This document shows positions 19,186 to 28,426 of a stretch of 64,000 nt of DNA, piece after piece. The notes beneath the pieces are model-generated. The model saw nothing but the letters and a program-made list of their open reading frames with translations. It made no database searches and was not told the DNA's origin. Each line of letters begins with the position of its first letter. Position 1 is the first letter of the stretch. The translations under genes were made by a program, and so were the position numbers. This DNA comes from an uncultured SAR86 cluster bacterium. Its GTDB lineage: Bacteria; Pseudomonadota; Gammaproteobacteria; Magnimaribacterales; D2472. The stretch covers positions 1-64,000 of the forward strand of contig CACEZB010000003.1 in NCBI GenBank assembly GCA_902563835.1, written 5' to 3'.

Positions 19186-20277
19186 TTAACTAGCAAATTT
19201 TTTAAGGTGATAATCTGAATTACCAAATAAAGCATCGATTGATACCATTTTTTTTAAATAGTGGCCTATCATCATCTCTTCGCTAACACCCATACCGCCA
19301 TGAAGTTGGACGGCATCTTGAGCTGATAATTTACCCGATCTTCCAATTTGTGATTTAAGTGCAGACACGTGTTTATATTTATCTTCTGAATTTGAATCAA
19401 CTTCAAGCATTGCTTTGAATAACAATGATTTAGCTAATTCACTTTCTACAAACATATCTACCATTCTATGTTGTAAAACCTGAAAATTTGAAATCGGCTG
19501 ACCGAACTGTTCTCTGCCTTTTGTATATTCTACTGTTTTTAAATAACAGGACTCCATACAACCAACAGCTTCTGCACTTACACATAATGTAGCTAAATTT
19601 ATTGATTCATTAATTAATTCTATAGCCTCTAAATCACAAGCAATTATTGCATCATTATCAATCTCTACATTCTCAAATGAAATTTCTGCACATGATTGAT
19701 CGTCTATAGTTTTAAAGGAGTTAATAGAAACCCCTTTTGTGTTCGAATCAATAATTACTAAAGTTAATTTTTTATCTTTAATGCAAGTTACTATTACTTT
19801 ATCAGAATTGCCACCATTAAGAACTAATGTCTTAGTTCCATTTAAAATATTATTGTCTAATGTTGTATCAGAGTTTAAATAATCATAATTTTTATTTGCT
19901 TCTGCGTAAGCTAATGAAATATGCATGTCTCCACTACAAATTTTTTCAATTAAATCATTCTTCTTTGAGTAATTTGATTTGTCTAATAATGTTCCAGATA
20001 AAACTACTGTAGCTAAATATGGTTCTATAACCAATGCTTTGCCAAATTCTTCAAATAAAACTGCTAATTCAACAGCACCAAAACCTAAGCCACCATTTTC
20101 TTCGGAAAACGGCATAGATAACCAACCCTGTTCTGCGAATAACTTCCATACATTTGAATCAAAATCATCTGAAGATTTAACTATTTTTTCTCTTGTATAA
20201 AAGTCATATTCTGATTCACAAAACTTTTGAATTTGCTCACGAAGCATAACTTGTTCTTCGCTATAATTAAGATTCAC
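19186..20277 (-). CDS. Acyl-CoA dehydrogenase, short partner subunit
   Basis: 363 residues with a GTG start 2 bases after the upstream dehydrogenase gene. Acyl-CoA dehydrogenase fold: N-terminal helical domain (1-110), beta domain, and C-terminal helices with REQFGQPISNFQVLQHRMVDMF (FAD contact) and QLHGGMGVSEE. The FAD-stacking and substrate-loop parts of the middle domain are degenerate relative to its neighbour. Tandem pairs of unlike dehydrogenases often form alpha2beta2 enzymes in which FAD sites are split between subunits; that is an inference here. Substrate unknown. Confidence 0.88.
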   Translation of the reverse strand: MNLNYSEEQVMLREQIQKFCESEYDFYTREKIVKSSDDFDSNVWKLFAEQGWLSMPFSEENGGLGFGAVELAVLFEEFGKALVIEPYLATVVLSGTLLDKSNYSKKNDLIEKICSGDMHISLAYAEANKNYDYLNSDTTLDNNILNGTKTLVLNGGNSDKVIVTCIKDKKLTLVIIDSNTKGVSINSFKTIDDQSCAEISFENVEIDNDAIIACDLEAIELINESINLATLCVSAEAVGCMESCYLKTVEYTKGREQFGQPISNFQVLQHRMVDMFVESELAKSLLFKAMLEVDSNSEDKYKHVSALKSQIGRSGKLSAQDAVQLHGGMGVSEEMMIGHYLKKMVSIDALFGNSDYHLKKFAS

Positions 20278-20279
20278 TT

Positions 20280-21452
20280 TTATACCCCTAATACAAATTT
20301 AGAAATAATATTCTTTTGAATTTCGTTGCTTCCACCATATATTGATGTTTTTCTTAAATTTAAGAATGCTGATAAACTATTTGCAGCATAATCAGGTCCA
20401 GCTGGCTTGTCATTGCTCAAATATCCATGAGGGCCAGGATACATAATTGCATATTCGCCTGCTGCTTCAACATACAATTGAGAAATATTTTGTTGCATTT
20501 CAGTGCCTTTAATTTTAAGAATTGATGATTCAGCTCCAGGATGACCGCCATTTTCTAAGGCAGATAATAGTCTTAACTCTGTTATTTCAAGAGCTGAAAG
20601 TGAAACTTCTAGCTCATGTATCTTTTTGTCTAATTCTGGATTATCTAATTCAGACACAATTTTTTTAAGTTTATTAAGTTGTCTCATAGAGGCACCAACA
20701 GAAGCTATTCCAAATCTTTCATGTGCAAGTAAAAATTTAGCATAAGTCCATCCTTTCCCTTCTTCACCAATAAGATTTTCAACAGGCACCTTAACATCAG
20801 TAAAAAATACAGAATTAACTTCATGTTCACCATCAATTGTAATAATCGGTTTAACCTCAATTCCTGGTGTATTCATATCAATTAATAAAAATGAGATACC
20901 TTCTTGTTTAATTCCACTATTGTCAGTTCTAACTAAACAAAATATCCAATCAGCATGTTGAGCTAATGTTGTCCAAGTCTTTGAACCATTAACTATATAA
21001 TGATCATTTTCCAACACTGCTTTAGTTTTTAATGATGCTAAGTCAGAACCTGATCCTGGCTCAGAATAACCTTGGCACCACCATGTATTAAAATTTAATA
21101 TATCTGGTAAATATTTGGCCTTTTGTTCATCATTGCCGAATGTCCATATCACTGGAGCAACCATACTGACTCCAAATGCAAGTAAAGGCGGACAACCTGC
21201 TAAACCAAATTCTTTATTGAAGATATATAATTGTGTGGCCGACCAACCTGTACCACCATGTTCTTTAGGCCAGTTGTAGCCCATCCAACCCTTTTCTGCA
21301 AGAGCTTTATGGAAATCAATTTGATCTTGTTTGCTAATAGTTATTCCTTTATCAGTCTTTTCCTTAACATGTTTTGGATAACCACCATTATTTAACCAGT
21401 CTCTGACCTCATCTCTAAATGCAATATCCTCTTTAGTAAAATTTATATCCAT
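20280..21452 (-). CDS. Acyl-CoA dehydrogenase, main subunit
   Basis: 390 residues. It introduces the alpha-beta double bond in acyl-CoAs and passes electrons to ETF. Visible: WPKEHGGTGWSATQ, the substrate/FAD loop CQGYSEPGSGSDLASL, NGSKTWTTLAQHADW, HERFGIASVGA and the C-terminal YGGSNEIQKNII. This layout matches the FadE type encoded in tandem with a shorter partner. Operon with the next gene; transcription starts in the 112-base gap shared with the divergent csiV-like gene. Confidence 0.92.
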   Translation of the reverse strand: MDINFTKEDIAFRDEVRDWLNNGGYPKHVKEKTDKGITISKQDQIDFHKALAEKGWMGYNWPKEHGGTGWSATQLYIFNKEFGLAGCPPLLAFGVSMVAPVIWTFGNDEQKAKYLPDILNFNTWWCQGYSEPGSGSDLASLKTKAVLENDHYIVNGSKTWTTLAQHADWIFCLVRTDNSGIKQEGISFLLIDMNTPGIEVKPIITIDGEHEVNSVFFTDVKVPVENLIGEEGKGWTYAKFLLAHERFGIASVGASMRQLNKLKKIVSELDNPELDKKIHELEVSLSALEITELRLLSALENGGHPGAESSILKIKGTEMQQNISQLYVEAAGEYAIMYPGPHGYLSNDKPAGPDYAANSLSAFLNLRKTSIYGGSNEIQKNIISKFVLGV

Positions 21453-21564
21453 AATTTATTATTTTTTTGATTGAATAACGCAATCATTATACACAAGTAG
21501 GTAGTTAAAAAAAAACATAATATTTTATATAAATTAAGTAGTTTTTCTCAATCATAATAAAAAA

Positions 21565-22428
21565 ATGTTAACCTTGAAATATATGAAAATTAAAAAAAGT
21601 CTAGGGATAGTATTATTATTATTTAACATTACATTGTCATCAAATACCAATGAAATAAATGAATATAATGTTGAGATAATTATATTTAAATATTTAAATA
21701 ACCAGTCCAATGAATTATTTGATACTGAATTACAAATCCCTGATGAGGAGATAATTAGATTTTATGATCCTGATTTATATATTAATAAGTCGGCATTAAA
21801 TAATTTTCCAAAAACTAATACATTTTTTCCAAGTCTCTTTAAAAATATAAAACCTAAATATATAAGCTCCGAAGAAGATAATTCTACTAAAAAAATAATA
21901 AATCCAAATCCAAAGAACTGGTTTAGAGAAACTAACAATCTTAATATATTGAATAAAATTAAAGCTCAAATAATAAAGAATAAAAATTTAGAATTTATAG
22001 AATCAAAATCCTGGATTCAGGGTATTGATAATTATGAATCAAGTAAATTTATATACGATGACAATAAACTAAAAAATTATGGTTTTTATATAAAATTATA
22101 TAAACGTAGATTTATGCATGTTGAGATTAAAGCATTTTTGGGAGTTAATAATAAAGATACTAAAATTTTTCCAGTTGAAAATCATATTAAAGAATTGGAA
22201 AAAAAAGTATATTTAAATTACAAAAATATGAACAATTATGATCTAAATATAAATTACCCAAAAAATGTAGAAAATATAATGATTACAAACGATAACGATA
22301 GTAGTGAATTTATCGTTGATACTGATTTAAATATTTATATCGATGAAGAAAAAAGGATTTTTAATGAAGAGATATATTTATTTGATCATCCAAATTTTGG
22401 AATTATATTATCCTTAACTCAAAACTAA
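21565..22428 (+). CDS. CsiV-like exported protein
   Basis: 287 residues with a signal peptide (best read from Met7 at 21583: MKIKKSLGIVLLLFNITLSS). After it, YNVEIIIFKYL and the C-terminal YIDEEKRIFNEEIYLFDHPNFGIILSLT match the start and end blocks of the CsiV / PF10972 family, which in gammaproteobacteria is a periplasmic peptidoglycan-associated protein. The middle is diverged, Asn/Lys-rich and shorter. In many relatives the gene sits next to mfd, which is not the case here. Assignment is from motif memory and is moderate. Confidence 0.65.
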   Translation: MLTLKYMKIKKSLGIVLLLFNITLSSNTNEINEYNVEIIIFKYLNNQSNELFDTELQIPDEEIIRFYDPDLYINKSALNNFPKTNTFFPSLFKNIKPKYISSEEDNSTKKIINPNPKNWFRETNNLNILNKIKAQIIKNKNLEFIESKSWIQGIDNYESSKFIYDDNKLKNYGFYIKLYKRRFMHVEIKAFLGVNNKDTKIFPVENHIKELEKKVYLNYKNMNNYDLNINYPKNVENIMITNDNDSSEFIVDTDLNIYIDEEKRIFNEEIYLFDHPNFGIILSLTQN

Positions 22429-23019
22429 TTATTTATAATAAGCATTATCATCAATTGAGTGGTCAGTTAAATCTTTTACAGCTTTAACTTCAGGTATTTG
22501 TTCAATAAGTGTTTTTTCAATCCCATCTTTCAAAGTTACATCTACCATTCCACAGCCTTGACATCCGCCACCGAATTGAAGCACTGCTTCATTCTCATTA
22601 TTAAATTCTACCAAACTGACCTCACCACCATGAGATTCCAGCATTGGATTAATTTCATTATAAATAACATAGTTAATTCTATCTTCAACGGGGCTATCAG
22701 CTGAAATATTAGGTAGTCTTGCGTTGGGAGCTTTTATGGTTAGTTGTCCACCAAATGCATCTTTATCAAAATTTACTTCAGCATCTTTTAAAAATGGAAT
22801 ACTTCTTTTTTCTAAATTTACAGTAATTAAATCAAGATTAAGAATCATGTCATCAGGCATAGCTTCATCTGGTTTACAATATGCTAAACAAGTTTCAGCT
22901 TTTGGAGTGCCTGGATCTGCAATAAAGATCCTAATTGATAAATCAGTTTCATTCTTATCTTGAATGAGTTGAGAAAGGTACTCCTCAGCAGATTTAGTTA
23001 TTTTAATAATTTCATTCAT
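22429..23019 (-). CDS. nfuA: Fe-S biogenesis protein NfuA
   Basis: 196 residues, like E. coli NfuA (191). N-terminal degenerate A-type carrier domain (1-95: SAEEYLSQLIQDK, FGGQLTIKAPNA), then an Nfu domain with the cluster-binding CxxC in GGGCQGCGMVDVTL. It carries [4Fe-4S] clusters to client enzymes, useful in a genome with NQR and other Fe-S proteins. It abuts the convergent csiV-like gene end to end (0 bases between). Confidence 0.95.
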   Translation of the reverse strand: MNEIIKITKSAEEYLSQLIQDKNETDLSIRIFIADPGTPKAETCLAYCKPDEAMPDDMILNLDLITVNLEKRSIPFLKDAEVNFDKDAFGGQLTIKAPNARLPNISADSPVEDRINYVIYNEINPMLESHGGEVSLVEFNNENEAVLQFGGGCQGCGMVDVTLKDGIEKTLIEQIPEVKAVKDLTDHSIDDNAYYK

Positions 23020-23024
23020 ATTTT

Positions 23025-23195
23025 ATGTGGTTATATAGAATTATAAATTCATTTTTTGGAATAAGAAAAAAAAATGACCTATCTGAGGATCTTAAGAATT
23101 TATCATTAAAAAAAATTATTATTCTATTTTTAACTCTTAATATAGTATTTATATGTATAGTTTTATTAATTACAAGCTTAATTATAAAATCTTGA
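23025..23195 (+). CDS. DUF2970-like small membrane protein
   Basis: A 56-residue gene starting ATG at 23025 and ending TGA at 23195. The protein begins MWLYRIINSFFGIRKKNDL, then has one strongly hydrophobic segment (KKIIILFLTLNIVFICIVLLITSLII) at the C terminus. This amphipathic FFGxx start plus a single C-terminal helix resembles the DUF2970 family; the match is from memory. Its TGA overlaps an ATG of trmA (TGATG), suggesting coupled translation. Function unknown. Confidence 0.6.
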   Translation: MWLYRIINSFFGIRKKNDLSEDLKNLSLKKIIILFLTLNIVFICIVLLITSLIIKS

Positions 23196-24202
23196 TGAAT
23201 AAATTTAACAAATTTTACAAAAATATTTCTGGATATTATTCAAACAATATAGTTACAAACTTTAGCCCATCTAATGGTTATAGATACCGTTGTGAATTTG
23301 GATACTATGACAGCTTTTACCTAATGCATAAAAATGATAAAAAAATATATTTAGAGACATTTGAAAATGCTGCAACTTGTATTCAAGAATTAATGCCTAA
23401 AATATTAAACCAAATTAATATTAATGAATCTGTAAAAGAAAAACTTTTTCAAATTAATTTCAGATCCAATGTTAATGATGATGTAATGGTATCCCTCATC
23501 TATCATAAAAAAATCGATAAAAACTTAATAGAAATTATTAAAGATATTTCTAAAGATCTTAAAATAAATTTTATTTTAAGGTCAAAAAATTTTTTATATT
23601 CTACTGAATCAAATTACCTTGTTGATTATATAGATAAGGATTCTTTTAAAATTTATCAAACAGATAATTGTTTTTTTCAACCGAATAAATTTATCTTACC
23701 TAAAATGATAAATACAGTTATATCATTAATAAATAATCCAAAAGATTTACTTGAGCTATATTGTGGTGTTGGAACATTTACATTACCTTTATCTAAATTA
23801 TTTATTAAAATTTTAGCAACTGAGAATGATAGAAACTCAATAAAATGTCTTAACAAAGCAATAATAGATAACAATATTAATAATATTTCAAATAGCAGAT
23901 TATCTTCGAATGAGGTTGCTGAGCTATTTTTAGGTAAAACTTTTAGAAGAATGGGTGATATTAATTTATCTGATTATAATTTTTCACATGTTTTAGTTGA
24001 CCCACCAAGGTCAGGACTGGATGATAAAACTATAGAGATTATAAAAAATTTTAAAAATATTATTTATATTTCATGCAATCCAGAAACATATATTGATAAT
24101 ATTAAATCTATAACAAGTCATAACGTTAAACATGTTGAATTGTTCGATCAATTTCCAAATACAGATCATTTAGAAATTATTTCTTTATTAAGTGCTAAAT
24201 AA
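23195..24202 (+). CDS. trmA: tRNA (uracil-5-)-methyltransferase TrmA
   Basis: 335 residues from the ATG at 23195, which overlaps the stop of the preceding mini-gene; an in-frame ATG at 23153 would add 14 residues with no family counterpart. It makes m5U54 in the T loop. E. coli-like blocks: RYRCEFGYY, LIYHKKID, FFQPNK, SAM motif LLELYCGVGTFTLPL, VDPPRSGLD, and the catalytic Cys in YISCNPETY, with DQFPNTDHLE at the end containing the general-base Glu. No TRAM domain, as expected for TrmA. Confidence 0.94.
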   Translation: MNKFNKFYKNISGYYSNNIVTNFSPSNGYRYRCEFGYYDSFYLMHKNDKKIYLETFENAATCIQELMPKILNQININESVKEKLFQINFRSNVNDDVMVSLIYHKKIDKNLIEIIKDISKDLKINFILRSKNFLYSTESNYLVDYIDKDSFKIYQTDNCFFQPNKFILPKMINTVISLINNPKDLLELYCGVGTFTLPLSKLFIKILATENDRNSIKCLNKAIIDNNINNISNSRLSSNEVAELFLGKTFRRMGDINLSDYNFSHVLVDPPRSGLDDKTIEIIKNFKNIIYISCNPETYIDNIKSITSHNVKHVELFDQFPNTDHLEIISLLSAK

Positions 24203-25856
24203 TATTAAACTCGTCAGATAGCTTCTTCATTTCTTTTCTTAAAACGAACATCGCAATCAAGTTTGGTATTGATACCAAAGCAACAACTACATAGGCTATG
24301 TTCCATACTACAGTAGTATCTATAACTGCAGCAAGAATGAAGCATAAAACGTAAAAATTTCTATACCAGATCACACCCCTTTCTCCAAAAATATATGCTG
24401 TTGACCTATCACCGTAATAACACCATGTAATGGAAGTTGAAAAAGCAAATAATAATAAAGCAATGGCAACTAACTTACCGCCATATTGACCAAGAATACC
24501 CTGTGAAAATGCCTTTGCGGTAAGTTCAGCTGAACTTACTAATGATTTACCCTCAATAATAACTTGCTCATTTAGTTTGCCGCCTATGATATTTAATTTT
24601 CCAGAGTATAGATTTGAATTAAGGTTACGAACACTTATATCTTCTGCTATTGATCTAGAATGAATGACTGTAATATTATCAGCAATTAATTTTCCTTCGA
24701 CTACATCTAATGAACCAGTATATTCTTTTACATTAGAATCAATTGATTGAACATATTTTGTTAGCTCATTAATATGATCTGGATGAATATAATTACCATC
24801 ATCATTTTTTTTATCGCTGTAGATACCTTCAAGGATTACCATATCAGTTTTAGAAAATGTTGTATCAAATTTTTGAGTCCATACTCCACTAGATAAGATA
24901 ACTAATGCTGTAACACTGCAGACAACAATTGTATCTATAAATGGTTCCAAAATTGAAACTACGCCCTGATCAATAGACTTATTTTTTGATGAAGCATGAG
25001 CAATTGGTGATGAGCCTTGACCTGCTTCATTAGAATAAAGCCCTCTTGCAACACCATATTTAAGACTCATTGCGAAGCTTGCGCCTAAGAATCCACCCAC
25101 TGCCGCAGATCCAGTAAATACTTGAGAAAAAATAGCATTAAATGATGGAATAATATTTTGATAATTTTCTGCCAAAATAATTAAAGCTCCTCCAAAATAT
25201 ATTATTCCCATTATTGGAATAATTTTACTTGCAACAGATGCAATTCTTTTTATGCCTCCAATAATAATAATCCAAAGCAATACACCTAAAAATAACCCTG
25301 TAAATAGTTTTGGTACAGAAAATTCAGTATTCATAACTAAAGCTATGTTATTAATTTGAGGCATATTTCCTGAACCAATAGCAGTAATCATCATCAAAAA
25401 TGCAAATAAAATTGCAACCCATTTCATGTTAAGGCCTTGTTCAATGTAATACATTGGACCACCTGAAATTGATCCATCTTTAAGCTTAGTTCTGTATTTA
25501 TGTCCTAACGTAACTTCAACAAATTTAGTTGTCATACCAAAGATAGCGGTAATCCACATCCAAAATATAGCAGCAGGTCCTCCTGTCCATATTGCTAAGG
25601 CAACACCGCCTATATTTCCAGTACCAACAGCACCTGACATAGCAGTTGTAAGTGCCTGAAATCCTGTTGTCTCTCCTTCTGAATCAGATTTATTTTTACC
25701 AGAAACAATTTTAAATGCGCTTTTAAAATATTTGAATTGTGGAAATCCTAAATAAATAGTAAAAAATATACCTGTACCGATTAGTAACGCAGGAAACCAC
25801 CAAGAACCACTTAAGTTTGAATCTAAAAGAATTAAAAAATTATTAAATTGTTCCAT
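24195..25856 (-). CDS. Sodium:alanine symporter family (AGCS) transporter
   Basis: 553 residues from the ATG at 25856 (an in-frame TTG at 25880 is less likely). Imports alanine, glycine or similar with Na+. Family motifs: GAVGTGNIGGVALAIWTGGPAAIFWMW split over helices 2-3, SGGPMYYIEQGL, and YSNEAGQGSSPIAHA. It is about 100 residues longer than typical because of a hydrophilic insert (roughly residues 345-440) between two helices, containing beta-rich repeats such as LDVVEGKLIADNITV. Sits 4 bases after grxC. The Na+ dependence fits the NQR/NhaB sodium economy. Confidence 0.9.
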   Translation of the reverse strand: MEQFNNFLILLDSNLSGSWWFPALLIGTGIFFTIYLGFPQFKYFKSAFKIVSGKNKSDSEGETTGFQALTTAMSGAVGTGNIGGVALAIWTGGPAAIFWMWITAIFGMTTKFVEVTLGHKYRTKLKDGSISGGPMYYIEQGLNMKWVAILFAFLMMITAIGSGNMPQINNIALVMNTEFSVPKLFTGLFLGVLLWIIIIGGIKRIASVASKIIPIMGIIYFGGALIILAENYQNIIPSFNAIFSQVFTGSAAVGGFLGASFAMSLKYGVARGLYSNEAGQGSSPIAHASSKNKSIDQGVVSILEPFIDTIVVCSVTALVILSSGVWTQKFDTTFSKTDMVILEGIYSDKKNDDGNYIHPDHINELTKYVQSIDSNVKEYTGSLDVVEGKLIADNITVIHSRSIAEDISVRNLNSNLYSGKLNIIGGKLNEQVIIEGKSLVSSAELTAKAFSQGILGQYGGKLVAIALLLFAFSTSITWCYYGDRSTAYIFGERGVIWYRNFYVLCFILAAVIDTTVVWNIAYVVVALVSIPNLIAMFVLRKEMKKLSDEFNII

Positions 25857-25860
25857 ATTA

Positions 25861-26091
25861 TTATTCTGAGAATTTTTCAACTAAATCAGTATAACCACCT
25901 ATTAATATATCATCTATATAAATTTGTGGAACCGTTCTAGCTTTAGGGTTCCTTTTTAACATTTCATTAAATATATCTGGATCATCAGCACTATAAACCT
26001 CATATGTTATACCTTTAGAATCAAAAAAATTCATTGCCATAACACAATAAGAACAATTAGATTTTGAATATATTTCAACTTTTTTATTCAT
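25861..26091 (-). CDS. grxC: Glutaredoxin 3-type
   Basis: 76 residues, thioredoxin fold without extensions. The dithiol active site is CSYC rather than the common CPYC, the cis-Pro motif TVPQIYID and the GGYTDL glutathione-binding segment are present. It reduces disulfides and glutathionylated proteins. Divergent from the SDR gene across only 20 bases, so promoters must overlap coding sequence. Confidence 0.9.
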   Translation of the reverse strand: MNKKVEIYSKSNCSYCVMAMNFFDSKGITYEVYSADDPDIFNEMLKRNPKARTVPQIYIDDILIGGYTDLVEKFSE

Positions 26092-26111
26092 AATTTAATT
26101 ATAATGAAAAA

Positions 26112-26879
26112 ATGTCATTATTTAACCTTAATAATAAATCAATATTAATAACTGGTTCATCTAGGGGAATAGGCAAATCAATTGCTCGTCATTGTGCTAT
26201 CCATGGGGCAAATGTAATTATCTCTAGCAGAAAGTTAAATATATGTGAAGAAACAGCTGACCAAATAAACAATGAAGTCGGTAAAGAGTTAGCTCATCCA
26301 ATATCTGCTAGCATCAGTGATGAAAATCAATTAGATGAACTTGTAAAGAAAACTAGAGAGAAATTAGGAAAAATTGATGTCCTTATATGCAATGCTGCTA
26401 CAAATCCTTTTATGGGATCTATGCTAGATATGCCAAATGATAAATTTGATAAAGTAATGAATAATAATATTAAATCAAACCAAATACTCTGCAATCTAGT
26501 TTTACCTGAAATGATAGATAGAGAAGATGGATCAATAATAATAATTTCTAGTATTGCTGCAATAAAAGGCAGTGCTATTTTAGGCGCATACAATATAAGC
26601 AAGGCTGCTGATGTAATGATAGTAAAAAATATAGCCGCTGAATTTGGGCATAAAAATATAAGAGCTAATTCAATTGCGCCAGGTTTAATTAAAACTGATT
26701 TTGCAAAAGCTTTATGGGAAAACCCAGATATATTGAAAACAGTTTTAGGAACTACACCAATGCAAAGAATTGGTGAACCTGATGAAATCGCTGGAGTAGC
26801 AGTTATGCTTGCTTCTGAAGCAGGAAATTATATAAATGGTCAAACAATAGTAGTGGATGGTGGTACTACTATATCTTAA
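26112..26879 (+). CDS. Short-chain dehydrogenase/reductase
   Basis: 255 residues, classical SDR. TGSSRGIGKS nucleotide motif, CNAAT (NNAG variant), catalytic Ser in IISSIAAIKG, YxxxK as YNISK, and a PG motif in IAPGLIKTDF. The residues after the second beta strand (SSRK) suggest NADP(H) use. Not next to related metabolic genes; substrate unknown. The 3' end overlaps convergent holB by 11 bases. Confidence 0.88.
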   Translation: MSLFNLNNKSILITGSSRGIGKSIARHCAIHGANVIISSRKLNICEETADQINNEVGKELAHPISASISDENQLDELVKKTREKLGKIDVLICNAATNPFMGSMLDMPNDKFDKVMNNNIKSNQILCNLVLPEMIDREDGSIIIISSIAAIKGSAILGAYNISKAADVMIVKNIAAEFGHKNIRANSIAPGLIKTDFAKALWENPDILKTVLGTTPMQRIGEPDEIAGVAVMLASEAGNYINGQTIVVDGGTTIS

Positions 26880-27834
26880 TAGAATTCTTTAATTCACTAA
26901 AATAATAATTTAAAACATGGTTTTCATTAATTTGAGGTACCTTGAAAAAATTATATCTTAAGTTATTTAGTTCATTTATAAGATTTGATATTTTTAAGTT
27001 ATTAAAAGTACTTGAATTGAATTTTTCATAAATACCACTCAAATTTTCAGATAATAATTTAGATTTTAATAATATTTTTAAAAATTCAATTAAATAATTG
27101 GTTTTAGTGATTAAGTCTATTTCAAGACCATTAATCCCTTTTATAGCTAATTCTTGATTAATTTTGTTATAAATAAAATCATTTAAAATTTTTATAAAAT
27201 TCTTGAAATTAAGATGTTCATCATTTTGGATTTGTTCCAATATTTTTAACGGTGAAATAAAGCTAGGGAAATCATTTGCACTAATATCTGAAATTCCATT
27301 ACTAACTAACCATTCAGTAATATCGTTTTCATTTAAAGGAGGAATATTTATTATTTGGCATCTGCTATATATCGTATCCAATAAAGATTTTGATCTATTA
27401 GTTGTCATAATAATGTATGAATGAGGGGCTGGCTCTTCTAATGTTTTCAATAATGCATTTTGACTTGCATCATTCATTGATTGGGCATTTAGTATTAAAG
27501 CTACTTTATTTATTGAGATTGATGGTGTTACTGACAGAAAATTATTTACATTTCTCTTGCCTATTTCTTCATCCCAATCGTCATCCCTTAGAGCAATATG
27601 TTTAATAAGAATTTTTTCTTTATCAAGAACAAAAAAATCGGGATGATTATTAGATTTTGATATAGGTATATTTTCATTATTATTTTTATTAACAAGTAAT
27701 TTTGATGAAATTTTAATTGCTAATTTCTCTTTTCCGATTCCATCAGGACCATTAATTACTATTCCATGAGGTAAATTATCATAATTTATATTTTCATATA
27801 TTTTATCTATCCAATAGAGATTAGATATGTTCAT
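26869..27834 (-). CDS. holB: DNA polymerase III subunit delta'
   Basis: 321 residues. Clamp-loader component: P-loop-like GPDGIGKEKLAI, SINKVALILNAQSMNDASQNALLKTLEEP with the SRC motif as YSRCQIINIP. The zinc-module cysteines of typical delta' (CxxCxxC) are not visible between residues 50 and 65, where the sequence is NKNNNENIPISKSNNHPD, so the module is eroded. Last gene of the rluC...tmk-holB run, overlapping tmk by 14 bases, as in E. coli. Confidence 0.92.
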   Translation of the reverse strand: MNISNLYWIDKIYENINYDNLPHGIVINGPDGIGKEKLAIKISSKLLVNKNNNENIPISKSNNHPDFFVLDKEKILIKHIALRDDDWDEEIGKRNVNNFLSVTPSISINKVALILNAQSMNDASQNALLKTLEEPAPHSYIIMTTNRSKSLLDTIYSRCQIINIPPLNENDITEWLVSNGISDISANDFPSFISPLKILEQIQNDEHLNFKNFIKILNDFIYNKINQELAIKGINGLEIDLITKTNYLIEFLKILLKSKLLSENLSGIYEKFNSSTFNNLKISNLINELNNLRYNFFKVPQINENHVLNYYFSELKNSIKI

Positions 27835-28426
27835 TTTTCGATTGAATTTTATTAATTATAATTTGATGAATTTTATCTATATCACTATCAGCATTAATTA
27901 TTTCAAATCTATTCTTGTTTGCCTTTGCAATTGTCTTATACCCTTTTCTAACTTTATTAAAAAAATCATTGCTAGATGATTCTATTCTATCTTTTACATC
28001 GGTATTTTTTCTTTGAAAGCCCTCTTTTACAGATATATCTAATAAAAAAGATAAATCTGGAACTGGACAATTTATGAATGATGTCAATGAAGTTATAAAG
28101 TCTTTTGATAATTTTCTTCCATAACCTTGATATGCCATCGATGCATCATAAAATCTATCTAACAATAAATAATCACACTGAGAAGTATTTATTTTTTTAT
28201 CTATAAGTTCTGACCTTGCTGCAAACATTAATAAAAGTTCTGTTTCATTTGATAAATCATTATTCAAATCTAATAAAATATCTCTTATCTTTTCACCAAC
28301 AGGTGTTGATCCAGGTTCTCTATATATTTCAACAATATAATTCTTAGATTCAAGATAATCTTTCAATAGATTAATTTGTGTAGATTTGCCAACACCTTCA
28401 ATTCCTTCAAATGAAATTATTTTCAT
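27821..28426 (-). CDS. tmk: Thymidylate kinase
   Basis: 201 residues. Phosphorylates dTMP to dTDP. P-loop FEGIEGVGKSTQ (7-18), the DRx motif LLDRFYDASMAYQGYGR, and EPG (YREPGSTPVGEKIR). Overlaps mltG by 4 bases and holB by 14, so it is in the middle of a coupled operon. Confidence 0.95.
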   Translation of the reverse strand: MKIISFEGIEGVGKSTQINLLKDYLESKNYIVEIYREPGSTPVGEKIRDILLDLNNDLSNETELLLMFAARSELIDKKINTSQCDYLLLDRFYDASMAYQGYGRKLSKDFITSLTSFINCPVPDLSFLLDISVKEGFQRKNTDVKDRIESSSNDFFNKVRKGYKTIAKANKNRFEIINADSDIDKIHQIIINKIQSKNEHI

